Positions 10,561 to 19,381 of a DNA stretch of 64,000 nucleotides are shown here, in pieces. A program made the position numbers and the translations under genes. Under the pieces are notes generated by a model. It did no database searches and had not been told where the DNA came from. It saw nothing but the letters and a program-made list of their open reading frames with translations. The stretch's first letter is position 1. Every line of letters begins with the position of its first letter. Origin of the DNA: Zonotrichia leucophrys gambelii (Eukaryota > Chordata > Aves > Passeriformes > Passerellidae); contig NC_088194.1 of NCBI RefSeq assembly GCF_028769735.1, positions 3,542,319-3,606,318 on the forward strand, written 5' to 3'.

Positions 10561-12220
10561 GCCCCGACGCCTTAGATGCCCCTCCCCGCGACGCCGCCGG
10601 CCTCACGCGAACCGGAATTTCATTCCGGCCCCGGGGACCCGCGGAGAGCGCAAAAATCCCGGCAAAAATCGAGAAAAAAGATCCGTCATGGGCCGCCATC
10701 TGCCGGAAACCACGTGTCGGCATGGGCCGCCATCTTGCGGAACCAGTGTCGGCATGGGCGCCGCCATCTTGCCGGAATCCACGTGTCGGCATGGGCGCCT
10801 CCATCTTGCCGGAAACCACGTGTCTTCATCAGCGCCGCCATCTATCCGAGCCCGGAGTCTACCCCGACGCCTTAGATGCCCCTCCCCGCGACGCCGCCGG
10901 CCTCACGCGAACCGGAATATCATTCCGGCCCCCGGGGACCCGCGGAAAGCGCAAAAATCCCGGCAAAAATCGAGAAAAAAGACGTCAAAATCGGCATGGG
11001 CGCCGCCATCTTCCGAAACCACGTGTCGGCATGGGCGCCGCCATCTTGCCGGAATCCACGTGTCGGCATGGGCGCCGCCATCTTGCCGGAAACCACGTGT
11101 CGGCATGGGCGCCGCCATCTTGCCGGAATCGCACGTGTCGGCCACGGCCGCGCCGCCATCTATCCGACCGGGCTACCCACGCTTTAGATCGCCCTCCCGC
11201 GACCCGCCGGCTCACGCGAACCGGAATATCTTCCGGCCCCGGGAGCGAGACCAAAAACCGCAAATCGAGAAAGATCGGCATGGGGGCGCCATCTTGCCGG
11301 AAACCACGTGTCGGCATGGGCGGGATCATCGCCGACAGTCGGGCCGATTGCCGGAATCCACGTGCGGCAGGGCGCCTCCATCTCGCCGGAAACCACGTGT
11401 CTTCATCAGCGCGCCATCTATCCGAGCCCAGAGGCTACCCCGACGCCTTAGATGCCCCTCCCCGCGACGCCGCCGGCCTCACGCGAACCGGAATATCATT
11501 CCGGCCCCCGGGGACCCGCGGAAAGCGCAAAAATCCCGGCAAAAATCGAGAAAAAAATCCGGTCATGGGGGCCGCCATCTTCCCGGAAACCACGTGTCGC
11601 ATGGCGCCGCCATCTTGCCGGAAACCACGTGTCGGTCATGGGCGCCGCCATCTTGCCGGAATCCACGTGTCGTATGGCGCCGCATCTTGCCGAAACCACG
11701 TGTCGGTATGGGCGCCGCCATCTTGCCGGAAACCACGTGTCGGAATGGGCGCCGCCATCTGACCGAATCCACGTGTCGGCAGGGGCGCCGCCATCTGCCG
11801 GAGTCCACGTGTCGGCACGGGCGCCTCCATCTCGCCGGAAACCACGTGTCTTCATCAGCGCCGCCATCTATCCGAGCCCAGAGGCTACCCCGACGCCTTA
11901 GATGCCCCTTCCCGCGACGCCGCCGGCCTCACGCGAACCGGAATATCATTCCGGCCCCGGGGACCCGCGGAGAGCGCAAAAATCCCGGCAAAAATCGAGA
12001 AAAAAGATCCGGTCATGGGGGCCGCCATCTTCCCGGAAACCACGTGTCGGCATGGGCGCCGCCATCTTGCCGGAAACCACGTGTCGGCATGGGCGCCGCC
12101 ATCTTGCCGGAATCCACGTGTGGGTATGGCGCCGCCATCTTGCTGGAATCCCACGTTGTCAGTGTCATGGGGGCCGCCATTTTGCCGGAAACGACGTGTC
12201 GGCACGGGCGCCGCCATCTT
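10560..12220. repeat. Higher-order array: about 100-bp CpG-rich leader plus 37-bp YY1/ETS/E-box units
   Basis: A leader (tagatgcccctccccgcgac, then CGCGAACCGGAAT, CCCCGGGGACCCGCGGA and a cggcaaaaatcgagaaaaaa segment) recurs at about 10573, 10873, 11183 (degraded), 11450 and 11900. Each copy is followed by a run of 37-bp units with CCGCCATCTTG, CCGGAA and CCACGTG. In total there are about 30 units. Frames that look proline/arginine-rich here arise from the repeat. The CpG and motif density resembles a promoter array more than ordinary satellite DNA. Confidence 0.88.
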
Positions 12221-12475
12221 GGATTAGGGTTAGTTTTAATCGGTAATTTTAACAATTAGGGTTAATTTTAAAGCTCTTTTAGGATTATTTAAGGATTTTT
12301 TAAAGGTTCTTGGGGGATTTTTACGGGTGTTTTAGGGGCTTTTTAAAAGTAGGGCATTTTGAGTGTATTCGGAGGCTCTTTTTAGGGTTCTGTGGGGTGT
12401 TTAAGATACATTTTCTCTCTCTCTTTCTAACTTTGTTTTCCTTTCTAGCTTTAGTTTAAAAAAGCAGCAGTAGAA
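12218..12475. repeat. TTAGGG-containing tail of the macrosatellite (copy 2)
   Basis: It starts GGATTAGGGTTAGTTTTAAT and matches 9786-10029 nearly base for base. It ends after GCAGCAGTAGAAAA, so this copy has lost the foldback right arm. Confidence 0.88.
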
Positions 12476-13080
12476 AAGTTATTTACGGTTAGGTTTATTT
12501 GAGTTTTTATTAGGGTTCAATGGTGTGGGATGTTTGTTCTGTTAGTAATAGAAATAGGTTTGTTTTGATGTGCTGCGATGGGATGAGCGTGTGCTGCGTA
12601 CCGGTGCTGACAAAGGTACAGTATTTTTATGGCTCTGATGTGTCGGGTTAATGAATTTATATGGTCTAATATGTAGATGAAAATAAAAATAAATATACAT
12701 TTAAAAATAAATATAAAATTATAGTGGTAAACAGAAATATAGAAATCAAATAGATAAATACATAAAACTATAATATATTGTATATTATTGTAACATAACA
12801 TATAAATTATAGTCTATTATATATGTAAACAAAGATATATAACTATAGAATGTAAATATAAAAACAGTAAAATAAATTGGAGAATTTTTTTTGTTTTTTT
12901 AGGTTATAGGCTGGGTTTTATAATAAATGTGGTGGTGGGCTTTGCTGCAGCTGGAATTTGTATCTATTTCAGGAAGCGTCATACAGTATATCCTGCAATT
13001 TAATAGATCCCCTGCTATGTTAGTTGTAGTGGAAGAAGCTGAATGAAACCAGGACACTGAACTTTGGTGCACCAAACCCC
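12476..13080. other. AT-rich spacer, no gene seen
   Basis: Very AT-rich (tataaat/atataa words, 12640-12890), followed by mixed sequence. A 94-aa minus-strand frame is low complexity with no family resemblance. Confidence 0.5.
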
Positions 13081-13124
13081 TGCCAATAACAGGTTTTCAA
13101 ATAACAAACCCACAGTTTACAACA

Positions 13125-13285
13125 ATGTTAAAAGCCCAGCCTACAAAAATACCAAACTCCCAGCCAAAAAAAAATACTAAAAACTTGGCCTACAAAAATA
13201 TCGAACAAACCAGCCTATAAAAAACTGCATTTCAAAATACCAGAACAACCTAGTTTCAAAATAATAGGAAACCCAATTTCAAGGT
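13125..13285. repeat. Short diverged tandem repeat (about 30 bp)
   Basis: About five degenerate units contain cagcctacaaaaataccaa or close variants. They sit between the AT-rich spacer and a subtelomere-like segment. Confidence 0.5.
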
Positions 13286-13289
13286 ACAC

Positions 13290-13560
13290 AGGAGGTGAGG
13301 GCTGCGGGGCAGAGGGACCGGTTGAGGGGTAAAGGGAGAGGCCTTGAGGGCTGGACAGTCCAGTGGAGATCAGGGGTACAGGATACAGCTGTACCACCCC
13401 CTCACCCCAGCCCTAACCTCAGCCTAACCAGCTCCCCTAAAAACAGCCTTTTCCCCCAACAGCAGCACAACACAGCAACCCTAACAGCGAGACCAGAGAG
13501 CAACCCTCACACACCAGGACAATGACAGAACCCTCAGAGAACAACAGACCCACTGCGGCT
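13290..13560. repeat. Second copy of the subtelomere-like segment
   Basis: It resembles 4200-4470: a gaggggtaaagggagaggcc-type region, a purine-rich part, then ccagccctaacctcagccta and cccaacagcagcacaac. No gene is recognised. Confidence 0.45.
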
Positions 13561-13899
13561 AGAGAGCAACAGGTAGAGTTTGGAGACTGAGCACGTCTTT
13601 TTGAGTTTTTTTCTCAGGACTTTTAAAGGTATTTAGGGGATTTTGGAAGGGACTTCTCTGGGACTTTTTAGGGTATTGTTGGGGCTTTTTCAAAGCCATT
13701 CTGTGATTCCCTAGAATATTTTGAAGATTATGGTCAGGGTCAGAGGAAACACCCTCTGAAAAGGCAGAGTTTTAGGACTGCAGTGGAATGCTTTAGAAAG
13801 GGGTCAGCGGTGGCACAGCAGGTCGGGTCCCACACTGCCAGTCCAAAGGTTGTAAGTTTTAGACCCAGCTAAGTTGTTGTGGTCAGGGTTAGATGCTCT

Positions 13900-14200
13900 C
13901 AGCTTTGGTCTGGGAGAATTTCTGCACAGAAAAACTCACCCCCTGAGTTTGCTGATGCCAGTTTGCAGGAGGTGCTTGGCACTGCCAGAGCAGCCCGAGT
14001 TCTCGGTGGGGGCAGCTTTGCTCCTGGAGAAATCCTGTGCTGGCCCTCTTCCCTGTAAAACCAAACTCACCCTGCTGCGTGTCGACGTCCATCCGCAGGA
14101 GGCACGTGGCACTCCGAGGGCAGCAAGAGTTCTTGGTGTTGGCAGCTGCGGACTGCGAGAAATTGTTCTCTGCAGTTTTGGAGGCCGAATTGCAGTTTCT
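13900..14200. repeat. Diverged tandem units of about 130 bp
   Basis: At least two units share the order aaactcaccc, gcaggaggtgcttggcac (or gcaggaggcacgtggcac), gcagc..gagttct..g and tgggggcagct/tgttggcagct. A weaker relative lies at about 3520-3600. Open frames exist on both strands but none is recognisable. Confidence 0.5.
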
Positions 14201-14209
14201 GCCATGGGC

Positions 14210-15700
14210 ACACAGAGAGGAAAGGCTGTTAATTTCCTTAGAAAGGAAAGCCTGGCACCCCATGGTTTAAGGGGCAGACAAAGGGCTGTATAGGGGAAAG
14301 AGCTCCTCACAGGACCTTTCTTCACCTCAGCCCCCACTCCAAGGTCTAGCAGGCCCCCCGTGTGACAAGCTGCTTTCAGAGGGTTGCCCGGGCACACCTG
14401 CACAGGGAGCTGCTAGGCCAGAGGGACTAACGGGGACGGTCGGAGCATCCAGCACGGACTAGGAAACAGCCAGACCCACCTGGGCACTGAGCATCACTTT
14501 GAGAAAACGCCAAGGGAAGAGCCCTTTTGGCCAAGGGCCAGCAACTGAGCAGGCCAGGCAGCAAGTGGGGTTCCAGGAGAGGGCTTTCAACTTTCCCCTT
14601 TTACAGTGTCAGTCCCTCTCCAAAGCCCCCAGACCCTCCAGAGCACTCCCAGAAAGGAGAGGGGTTATTAGGAGAAAAAGAGTTTATAAAAAAGGGAAAA
14701 AGCTTCATTTTCCATTAGTTTTTGTGTTCAAACTGGTAGGGACTTGGATTCCCCTGCAATTTTAATGGTCTCAGTTGAAAGAATCCCTGCCTTTTCTATG
14801 CTGTTAGGGGTGTTAATTGACAGGGAGTCCTCATTCTCTATTATTTGGCAGTTTAAAAAGAAGGGGAAAATCTTGACAATGTTTCTTATGGGTTTGAATT
14901 AAGGGTAGCCACCCCTTTTTGTTGTCCTGAGGCCCAAATTGAGGGAGAAGGCCAGCTATCCCTCCATCCTAAGGGTTTGAACTGAGGGAAAAATCCTTCT
15001 TTTTTCATCACTGGAGAGATTTAAAGTGTGGAAAGCCCCTCTTTTCCCAATATTTAAGGAGAGCAAATTAAAGGGCAGAAACTATTTATTTGCCATTGTA
15101 TTAGCTTCAGTAGAGGTAACTGCCCCATTTCCTCTTTTTAAGGAGTTCACTGGAAGGAAGCTCTGCCTTTTTCAGCATCTTAAGGGTTTAAAACTACATT
15201 TCAGGGCACTTCTTTCTATGCTGTAGGACCAAGTATCTCAGAGAAGGATGAGCCTCACATGCCCTTAACCCTTACACTGCCTGGGAGGCTTTTATTTTTC
15301 TTATTTTTCCTTATAATGTAGATAGCCTAAATTAGAGGTCCCAAGGAGACTTAGACTATTCATACCATTAGTATTCTTCTCCACCCAGCTTAGTCACATG
15401 GGAAATACTACTTAGTAGCCACTAAGGAATAATTACCTAAGTTAACAGCAAATTACCCAATCTATCTAGTTATGCTGCCTAAACAGAAAGTTTTATTTCT
15501 TACCAGTTTGCTGCCCTTTTGCTCCAAGCAGTTGCTACAAAAAAGAAAGCGCTGTTATTTTTCTGAAGAGCTTTCTTCTATAACAAGCACTTTACTCCCC
15601 TTGAATTTGAGTCAGAGAGGCCAAACAGCTGCAGCTGCTCTGAGGGCTTTTATACTCGGTGGGATTTGCCCCCTCCCTTTTCGTGGGTGCCATGGGAACG
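14210..15700. other. Non-repetitive spacer, no gene recognised
   Basis: Moderate GC, with several tttaaggg/taagggttt words between 14800 and 15190 that may be a very old tandem repeat. The open frames are short and lack domains. It may contain an old LTR-like or other mobile remnant, but I could not identify terminal repeats. Confidence 0.35.
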
Positions 15701-16130
15701 AGAGGCGGGCACAATCAGGGGTATATTAACCCCAGCCTTGGCTGTGGGGCTTCATTCCCTCTCTGGGATGTGCTGGGGTAAGAACTCTCCTCTCATTTCA
15801 GTGAAGAGGCTCTTTCAGCTCATCTCAACTTCTTTCCAGCAGGTGTTTCTGGGCATCTAAAGCATAGAGGCTTTGAAGATTCTGTGAAGTAAACAGCATG
15901 GAATACAGGGAGTATTTAGACTCATGATTTTGGCTTTTGTGTTTAGGGGTGGTAAAGTGCATTTGTAATTTCTGGTTTTGTTCTTGTTTTGTTTTGTATT
16001 TTTTTTAGGAGGAGCGCAGCATCCAGAGATTCCTGGTTGTGTCAAGTACAACACTTTTTTCAGCAGATTCATCATGTCACAAGAGGGATCCGCCCAGTGT
16101 CAAGGATGATGTCTGAGATTGAGGCATCAG
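15640..16130 (+). ncRNA. Candidate spliced transcription unit (promoter, short exon 1, exon 2)
   Basis: TATA-like words at about 15649 (TTTTATAC) and 15721 (GTATATTAA) precede a possible first exon ending at 15777 before gtaaga. A strong acceptor (long T tract ending tttttttag) begins a 122-nt exon at 16009-16130, which ends GAGGCATCAG before gtgagt, a consensus donor. The exon carries ATGs but only short frames (11 codons from the first ATG), so a non-coding RNA or a 5' non-coding exon is more likely than a protein. No poly(A) site or later exon was located. This is inference from signals only. Confidence 0.3.
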
Positions 16131-16254
16131 GTGAGTTGAGGATTGTGATTAGGAGAAGGAATGTGAGCAGGCATACAGTTAGGAATTATTGTGGGTGGGG
16201 GGAGGTTTGAAGGTAGCAGGGTGAAAAAGGATGTTTATTTGAGGACCCCCCCCC

Positions 16255-16495
16255 AAGGCTTTTTCTCTCTGTTTTTTTCTCTGTCTTCTTTTCTCTCTGT
16301 TTCCCTCTGTCTTTTTTTTCCCTGTCTCTTCCTCTTCTTTTCACTCTTTTTCCTTCTCTCTATTTTTTTCAGCCTTTACTTCTCTCTCGCTTTTCTCTCT
16401 CTCTCTCTCTCTCTCTCTTTTCTCTCTCTCTCTCTCTCTCTCTTTTCTCTCTCTCTCTCTTTTCTCTCTCTCTCTCTCTCTCTAACTTTGTTTTC
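16255..16495. repeat. CT-rich polypyrimidine tract
   Basis: Roughly 240 nt of (CT)n and TTTC words run directly into the ctaactttgttttcctttct segment shared with 9980-10015 and 12412-12450. It is the expanded form of the short CT tract in the other modules. Confidence 0.85.
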
Positions 16496-16518
16496 CTTTC
16501 TAGCTTTAGTTTAAAAAA

Positions 16519-16628
16519 GCAGCAGTAGAAACTTTCAGGCTCCCGGGGAGTAAAGGAAAAAAATAAAAAAATTAAAAATACAAAACAAACCCTTTATTCC
16601 CCGGGAGCCTGAAATTTTCTACTGCTGC
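16519..16628. repeat. Foldback (inverted-repeat) element, copy B
   Basis: Arms at 16519-16556 and 16591-16628 pair at 36 of 38 positions around an A-rich loop of about 34 nt, with a CCCGGGG core. It pairs better than copy A at 10030-10139. Flanks on both sides match copy A. Confidence 0.9.
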
Positions 16629-16689
16629 ACCGGACATATAGTTTTTATTCTTTTTACTATATACATTATATAGGAACCCCACCCTCTCC

Positions 16690-17450
16690 TAATCAGGACC
16701 CCCAGCCGACACCAATCAAGCCTAATCAGCACCCCCAGCTGACACCAATCAAGCCTAATCAGTACCCCCAGCTGACACACCCCCAGCTGACACCAATCAA
16801 GCCTAATCAGTACCCCAGCTGCACCAATCAAGCCTAATCAGTACCCCAGCTGACACACCCCAGCTGACAGCAATCAAGCCTAATCAGTACCCCCAGCTGA
16901 CACCAATCAAGCCTAATCAGTACCCCCAGCTGACACACCCCCAGCTGACACCAATCAAGCCTAATATCCAGTCACCCCCAGCTGACACCAATCAAGCCTA
17001 ATCAGTACCCCCAGCTGACAGCAATCAAGCCTAATCAGTACCCCCAGCTGATACCAATCAAGCCTAATCAGTACCCCCAGCTGACACACCCCCAGCTGAC
17101 ACCAATCAAGCCTAATCAGTACCCCCAGCTGACACACCCCCAGCTGACAGCAATCAAGCCTAATCAGTACCCCCAGCTGACACACCCCCAGCTGACACCA
17201 ATCAAGCCTAATCAGTACCCCCAGCTGACACAGCACTGACACCAATCAAGCCTAATCCGTACCCCCAGCTGACACCAATCAAGCCTAATCAGTACCCCCA
17301 GGTGACACACCCCCAGCTGACACCAATCAAGCCTAATCAGTACCCCCAGCTGACAGCAATCAAGCCTAATCAGTACCCCCCTGACACACCCCCAGCTGAC
17401 ACCAATCAAGCCTAATCAGTACCCCCAGCTGACACCAATCAAGCCTAATC
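16690..17450. repeat. 33-bp TAATCAG/CAGCTGACAC minisatellite
   Basis: The unit contains CAATCAAGCCTAATCAGTAC then CCCCAGCTGACAC. About 24 copies are present, with some short CCCCAGCTGACACAC half-units. CAGCTG is an E-box-type palindrome. The equivalent position in module 2 (about 10195-10245) holds only about one unit, so the array expanded after the module duplicated. Stop-free minus-strand frames here are artefacts. Confidence 0.93.
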
Positions 17451-17454
17451 AGTC

Positions 17455-17985
17455 TCACCTACCACTAGACAGCACCCCTATACCCAAGCACCGACCCTGT
17501 CACCAAGCCCCGCCCCTAGGTCCCCCCCCCCCCTTCCCCAAACCACAGCCCCCCCCCAGCCAAGCCCGCGCCGCCCCCAGGGACCGCCTCCCACCGGCCA
17601 CCCCCGCCCCTAGGCGCCCCAGTCCCCGGACACCCCCCCCCCCGTCGCCAAGCCCCCGCCCCCTAACACCACCCCCGGTACCCAAGCGCCCCGCCCCCCG
17701 GCTCCGCCCCGCCCCCGGGCGCCGCCGCCCCGCCCCCGGGCACCGCCCCCCCATCGCCGTGCCCCCGCCCCCGGGCGCCACCTCCCCTACCCGAGCCCCG
17801 CCCCCGTGCGCCGCCCCTCCGTCGCCGGGCCGCCGCGGCCAGAAGCCGCCCCCACGGCTCAGAAGCCCCTCCCCGCGACGCCGCCGGCCGCATGGGAACC
17901 GGAATAACACTCCGGCCACGGGGGACAGGAGGAAAGCGCAAAAAACCCGGCAAAAATAGAGAAAAAACAATCTGGTCATGGCGGC
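17455..17985. repeat. Macrosatellite module 3: GC-rich block and leader
   Basis: It starts with a segment matching 10240-10310 (taccactagacagcacccct and following), then a C-rich CpG-dense block, then the leader cccctccccgcgacgccgcc and a caaaaatagagaaaaaac segment, as at 10573-10680. No gene is seen. Confidence 0.8.
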
Positions 17986-18462
17986 CGCCATGTTGCCGGA
18001 AGTGACGTAATTCGGATGGCGCCGCCATCTTGTCCCCTTACCACGTGTCGGCATGGGGGCCGCCATCTTGCCAGAAACCACGTGTCGGCATGGGGGCCGC
18101 CATCTTGCCGGAAACCACGTGTCTCCATGGGCGCCGCCATGTTGCCGGAAACCACGTGTCTCATGGGCCCGCCATCTGCGAACACCGATGCCGTGCGCAT
18201 GGCCGCCATCTTGCCGGAAACCACGTGTCGGCATGGGCGCCGCCATCTTGCCGGAAACCACGTGTCGGCATGGGCGCCGCCATCTTGCCGGAAACCACGT
18301 GTCCTCATGGGCGCCGCCATCTTGCCGGAAAACACACCTGGGCGCCTCCATTTTGCCGGAAACCACGTGTCGGCATGGGCGCAGCCATTTTGCTCCAAGT
18401 CACGTGACCACCGCCATCTTAGAAAACAATCACGTGACGACGTGCGGGCCGCCATCTTGGAT
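17985..18462. repeat. 37-bp YY1/ETS/E-box array (module 3)
   Basis: About fifteen CCAT cores in GCCGCCATCTTG-type words, about twelve with an adjacent CACGTG and most with CCGGAA. The last units near 18400-18450 change to tcacgtgacca-type words. The array ends GCCGCCATCTTGGATTAGGG, exactly like modules 1 and 2. Confidence 0.9.
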
Positions 18463-18647
18463 TAGGGTGAGTTTTAATCGGTAATTTTAACAATTAGGGC
18501 TAATTTTAAGGGGTAATTTTAAGGGTTACAGTTTATTTTAACATTAATTGAGGTTCGGGATGGGGTTTAGGATTCAGGGTGGGGTCCGGGATCGGGTATT
18601 GCCCTCGGGTGAGGGTTGGGGGCGGGGTGTAGGGTTCGGGGTGGTGT
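18461..18647. repeat. TTAGGG-like tail (copy 3), diverging into G-rich repeat before the gap
   Basis: It begins GGATTAGGGTGAGTTTTAAT, continues with caattagggctaatttta, then becomes G-rich (gttcgggatggggtttagg words) up to the N run. Confidence 0.75.
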
Positions 18648-18746
18648 NNNNNNNNNNNNNNNNNNNNNNNNNNNNNNNNNNNNNNNNNNNNNNNNNNNNN
18701 NNNNNNNNNNNNNNNNNNNNNNNNNNNNNNNNNNNNNNNNNNNNNN
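18648..18746. other. Assembly gap (N run)
   Basis: About 100 Ns, typical of a scaffold gap of unknown true size. To the left is satellite sequence and to the right is an ARHGEF11 intron, so adjacency across the gap is an assembly statement and is not supported by sequence here. Confidence 0.98.
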
Positions 18747-18749
18747 TCA

Positions 18750-19250
18750 TTCCCGGGTATTTTCCTGCACATTCCCAGACCATTCCCGGTTATTTTCCCG
18801 GATCATTCCCGGTTATTTTCCCGCACATTCCCGGTTATTTTCCCGGATTATTCCCGGATCATTCCCGTGTCATTCCCGGACCCACCCCGCACATTCCCTG
18901 CTCTATTCCCGCACATTCCCGGTATTTTCCCGCACATTCCCGTTCCGTACCGGGGCCGTCCCCCGCGTTTCCTGCAGCACCTTCAGCTGCAGTTGGCTCA
19001 GCCGGACCCACCCCGCACATTCCCGGTATTTTCCCGCACATTCCCGGTTATTTTCCCGCACATTCCCGTTCCGTACCGGGGCCGTCCCCCGCGTTTCCTG
19101 CAGCACCTTCAGCTGCAGTTGGCTCAGCCGGACCCACCCCGCACATTCTGACCATCCCGGTTATTTTCCCGGATCATTCCCGGTTATTTTCCCGGATCAT
19201 TCCCGGTTATTTTCCCGGATTATTCCCGGATTACTCCCGTCCCGTTCCGT
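18750..19250. repeat. ARHGEF11 intron 8 minisatellite containing two partial copies of exon 8
   Basis: The background is a cattcccggttattttcccg repeat. Within it, 18967-19003 and 19091-19127 repeat the last part of exon 8 (minus strand, encoding about SQLQLKVLQET) with its flanking donor sequence ccgGTACGG, in units of about 122 bp. The authentic exon edge is at 19253. Confidence 0.85.
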
Positions 19251-19252
19251 AC

Positions 19253-19381
19253 CGGGGCCGTCCCCCTGGTCTCCTGCAGCACCTTCAGCTGCAGTTGGCT
19301 CAGCCGCCGCCGCGCCCCCTCCAGCTGCTCCTCCAGCGCCGCGCCCGCCCCCGGCTGCCGCTGCAGCAGCTCCTGGAAACG
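19253..19381 (-). CDS. ARHGEF11: ARHGEF11 exon 8
   Basis: 129 nt (43 codons) after the acceptor ctgtcccccag. It encodes RFQELLQRQPG, an Ala-rich bit and EEQLEGARRRLSQLQLKVLQ, then ETRGTAP before gtacgg. An alternative donor 30 nt earlier (CTGAAG before gtgctg) is possible. The 3' edge is duplicated twice downstream. Confidence 0.82.

Noticed and set aside
10490..12259. 589-residue plus-strand frame with CRKPRVGMGAAIL repeats
   Set aside because: Translation of the 37-bp YY1/ETS/E-box units. The frame survives because the repeat is GC-rich, and similar frames occur in all three phases.
13874..14403. Overlapping 124-155 residue frames on both strands
   Set aside because: Both strands are open through a tandem repeat, and there are no domains or splice sites that make a coherent gene.
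15250..15900. Solo LTR of an endogenous retrovirus
   Set aside because: Promoter-like TATA and GC words are present, but I could not find matching terminal TG...CA ends, target duplications or any retroviral coding remnant.
16519..16628. microRNA precursor
   Set aside because: The arms pair well, but the element is a repeated foldback with a long A-rich loop. Without small-RNA data a miRNA call is not supported.
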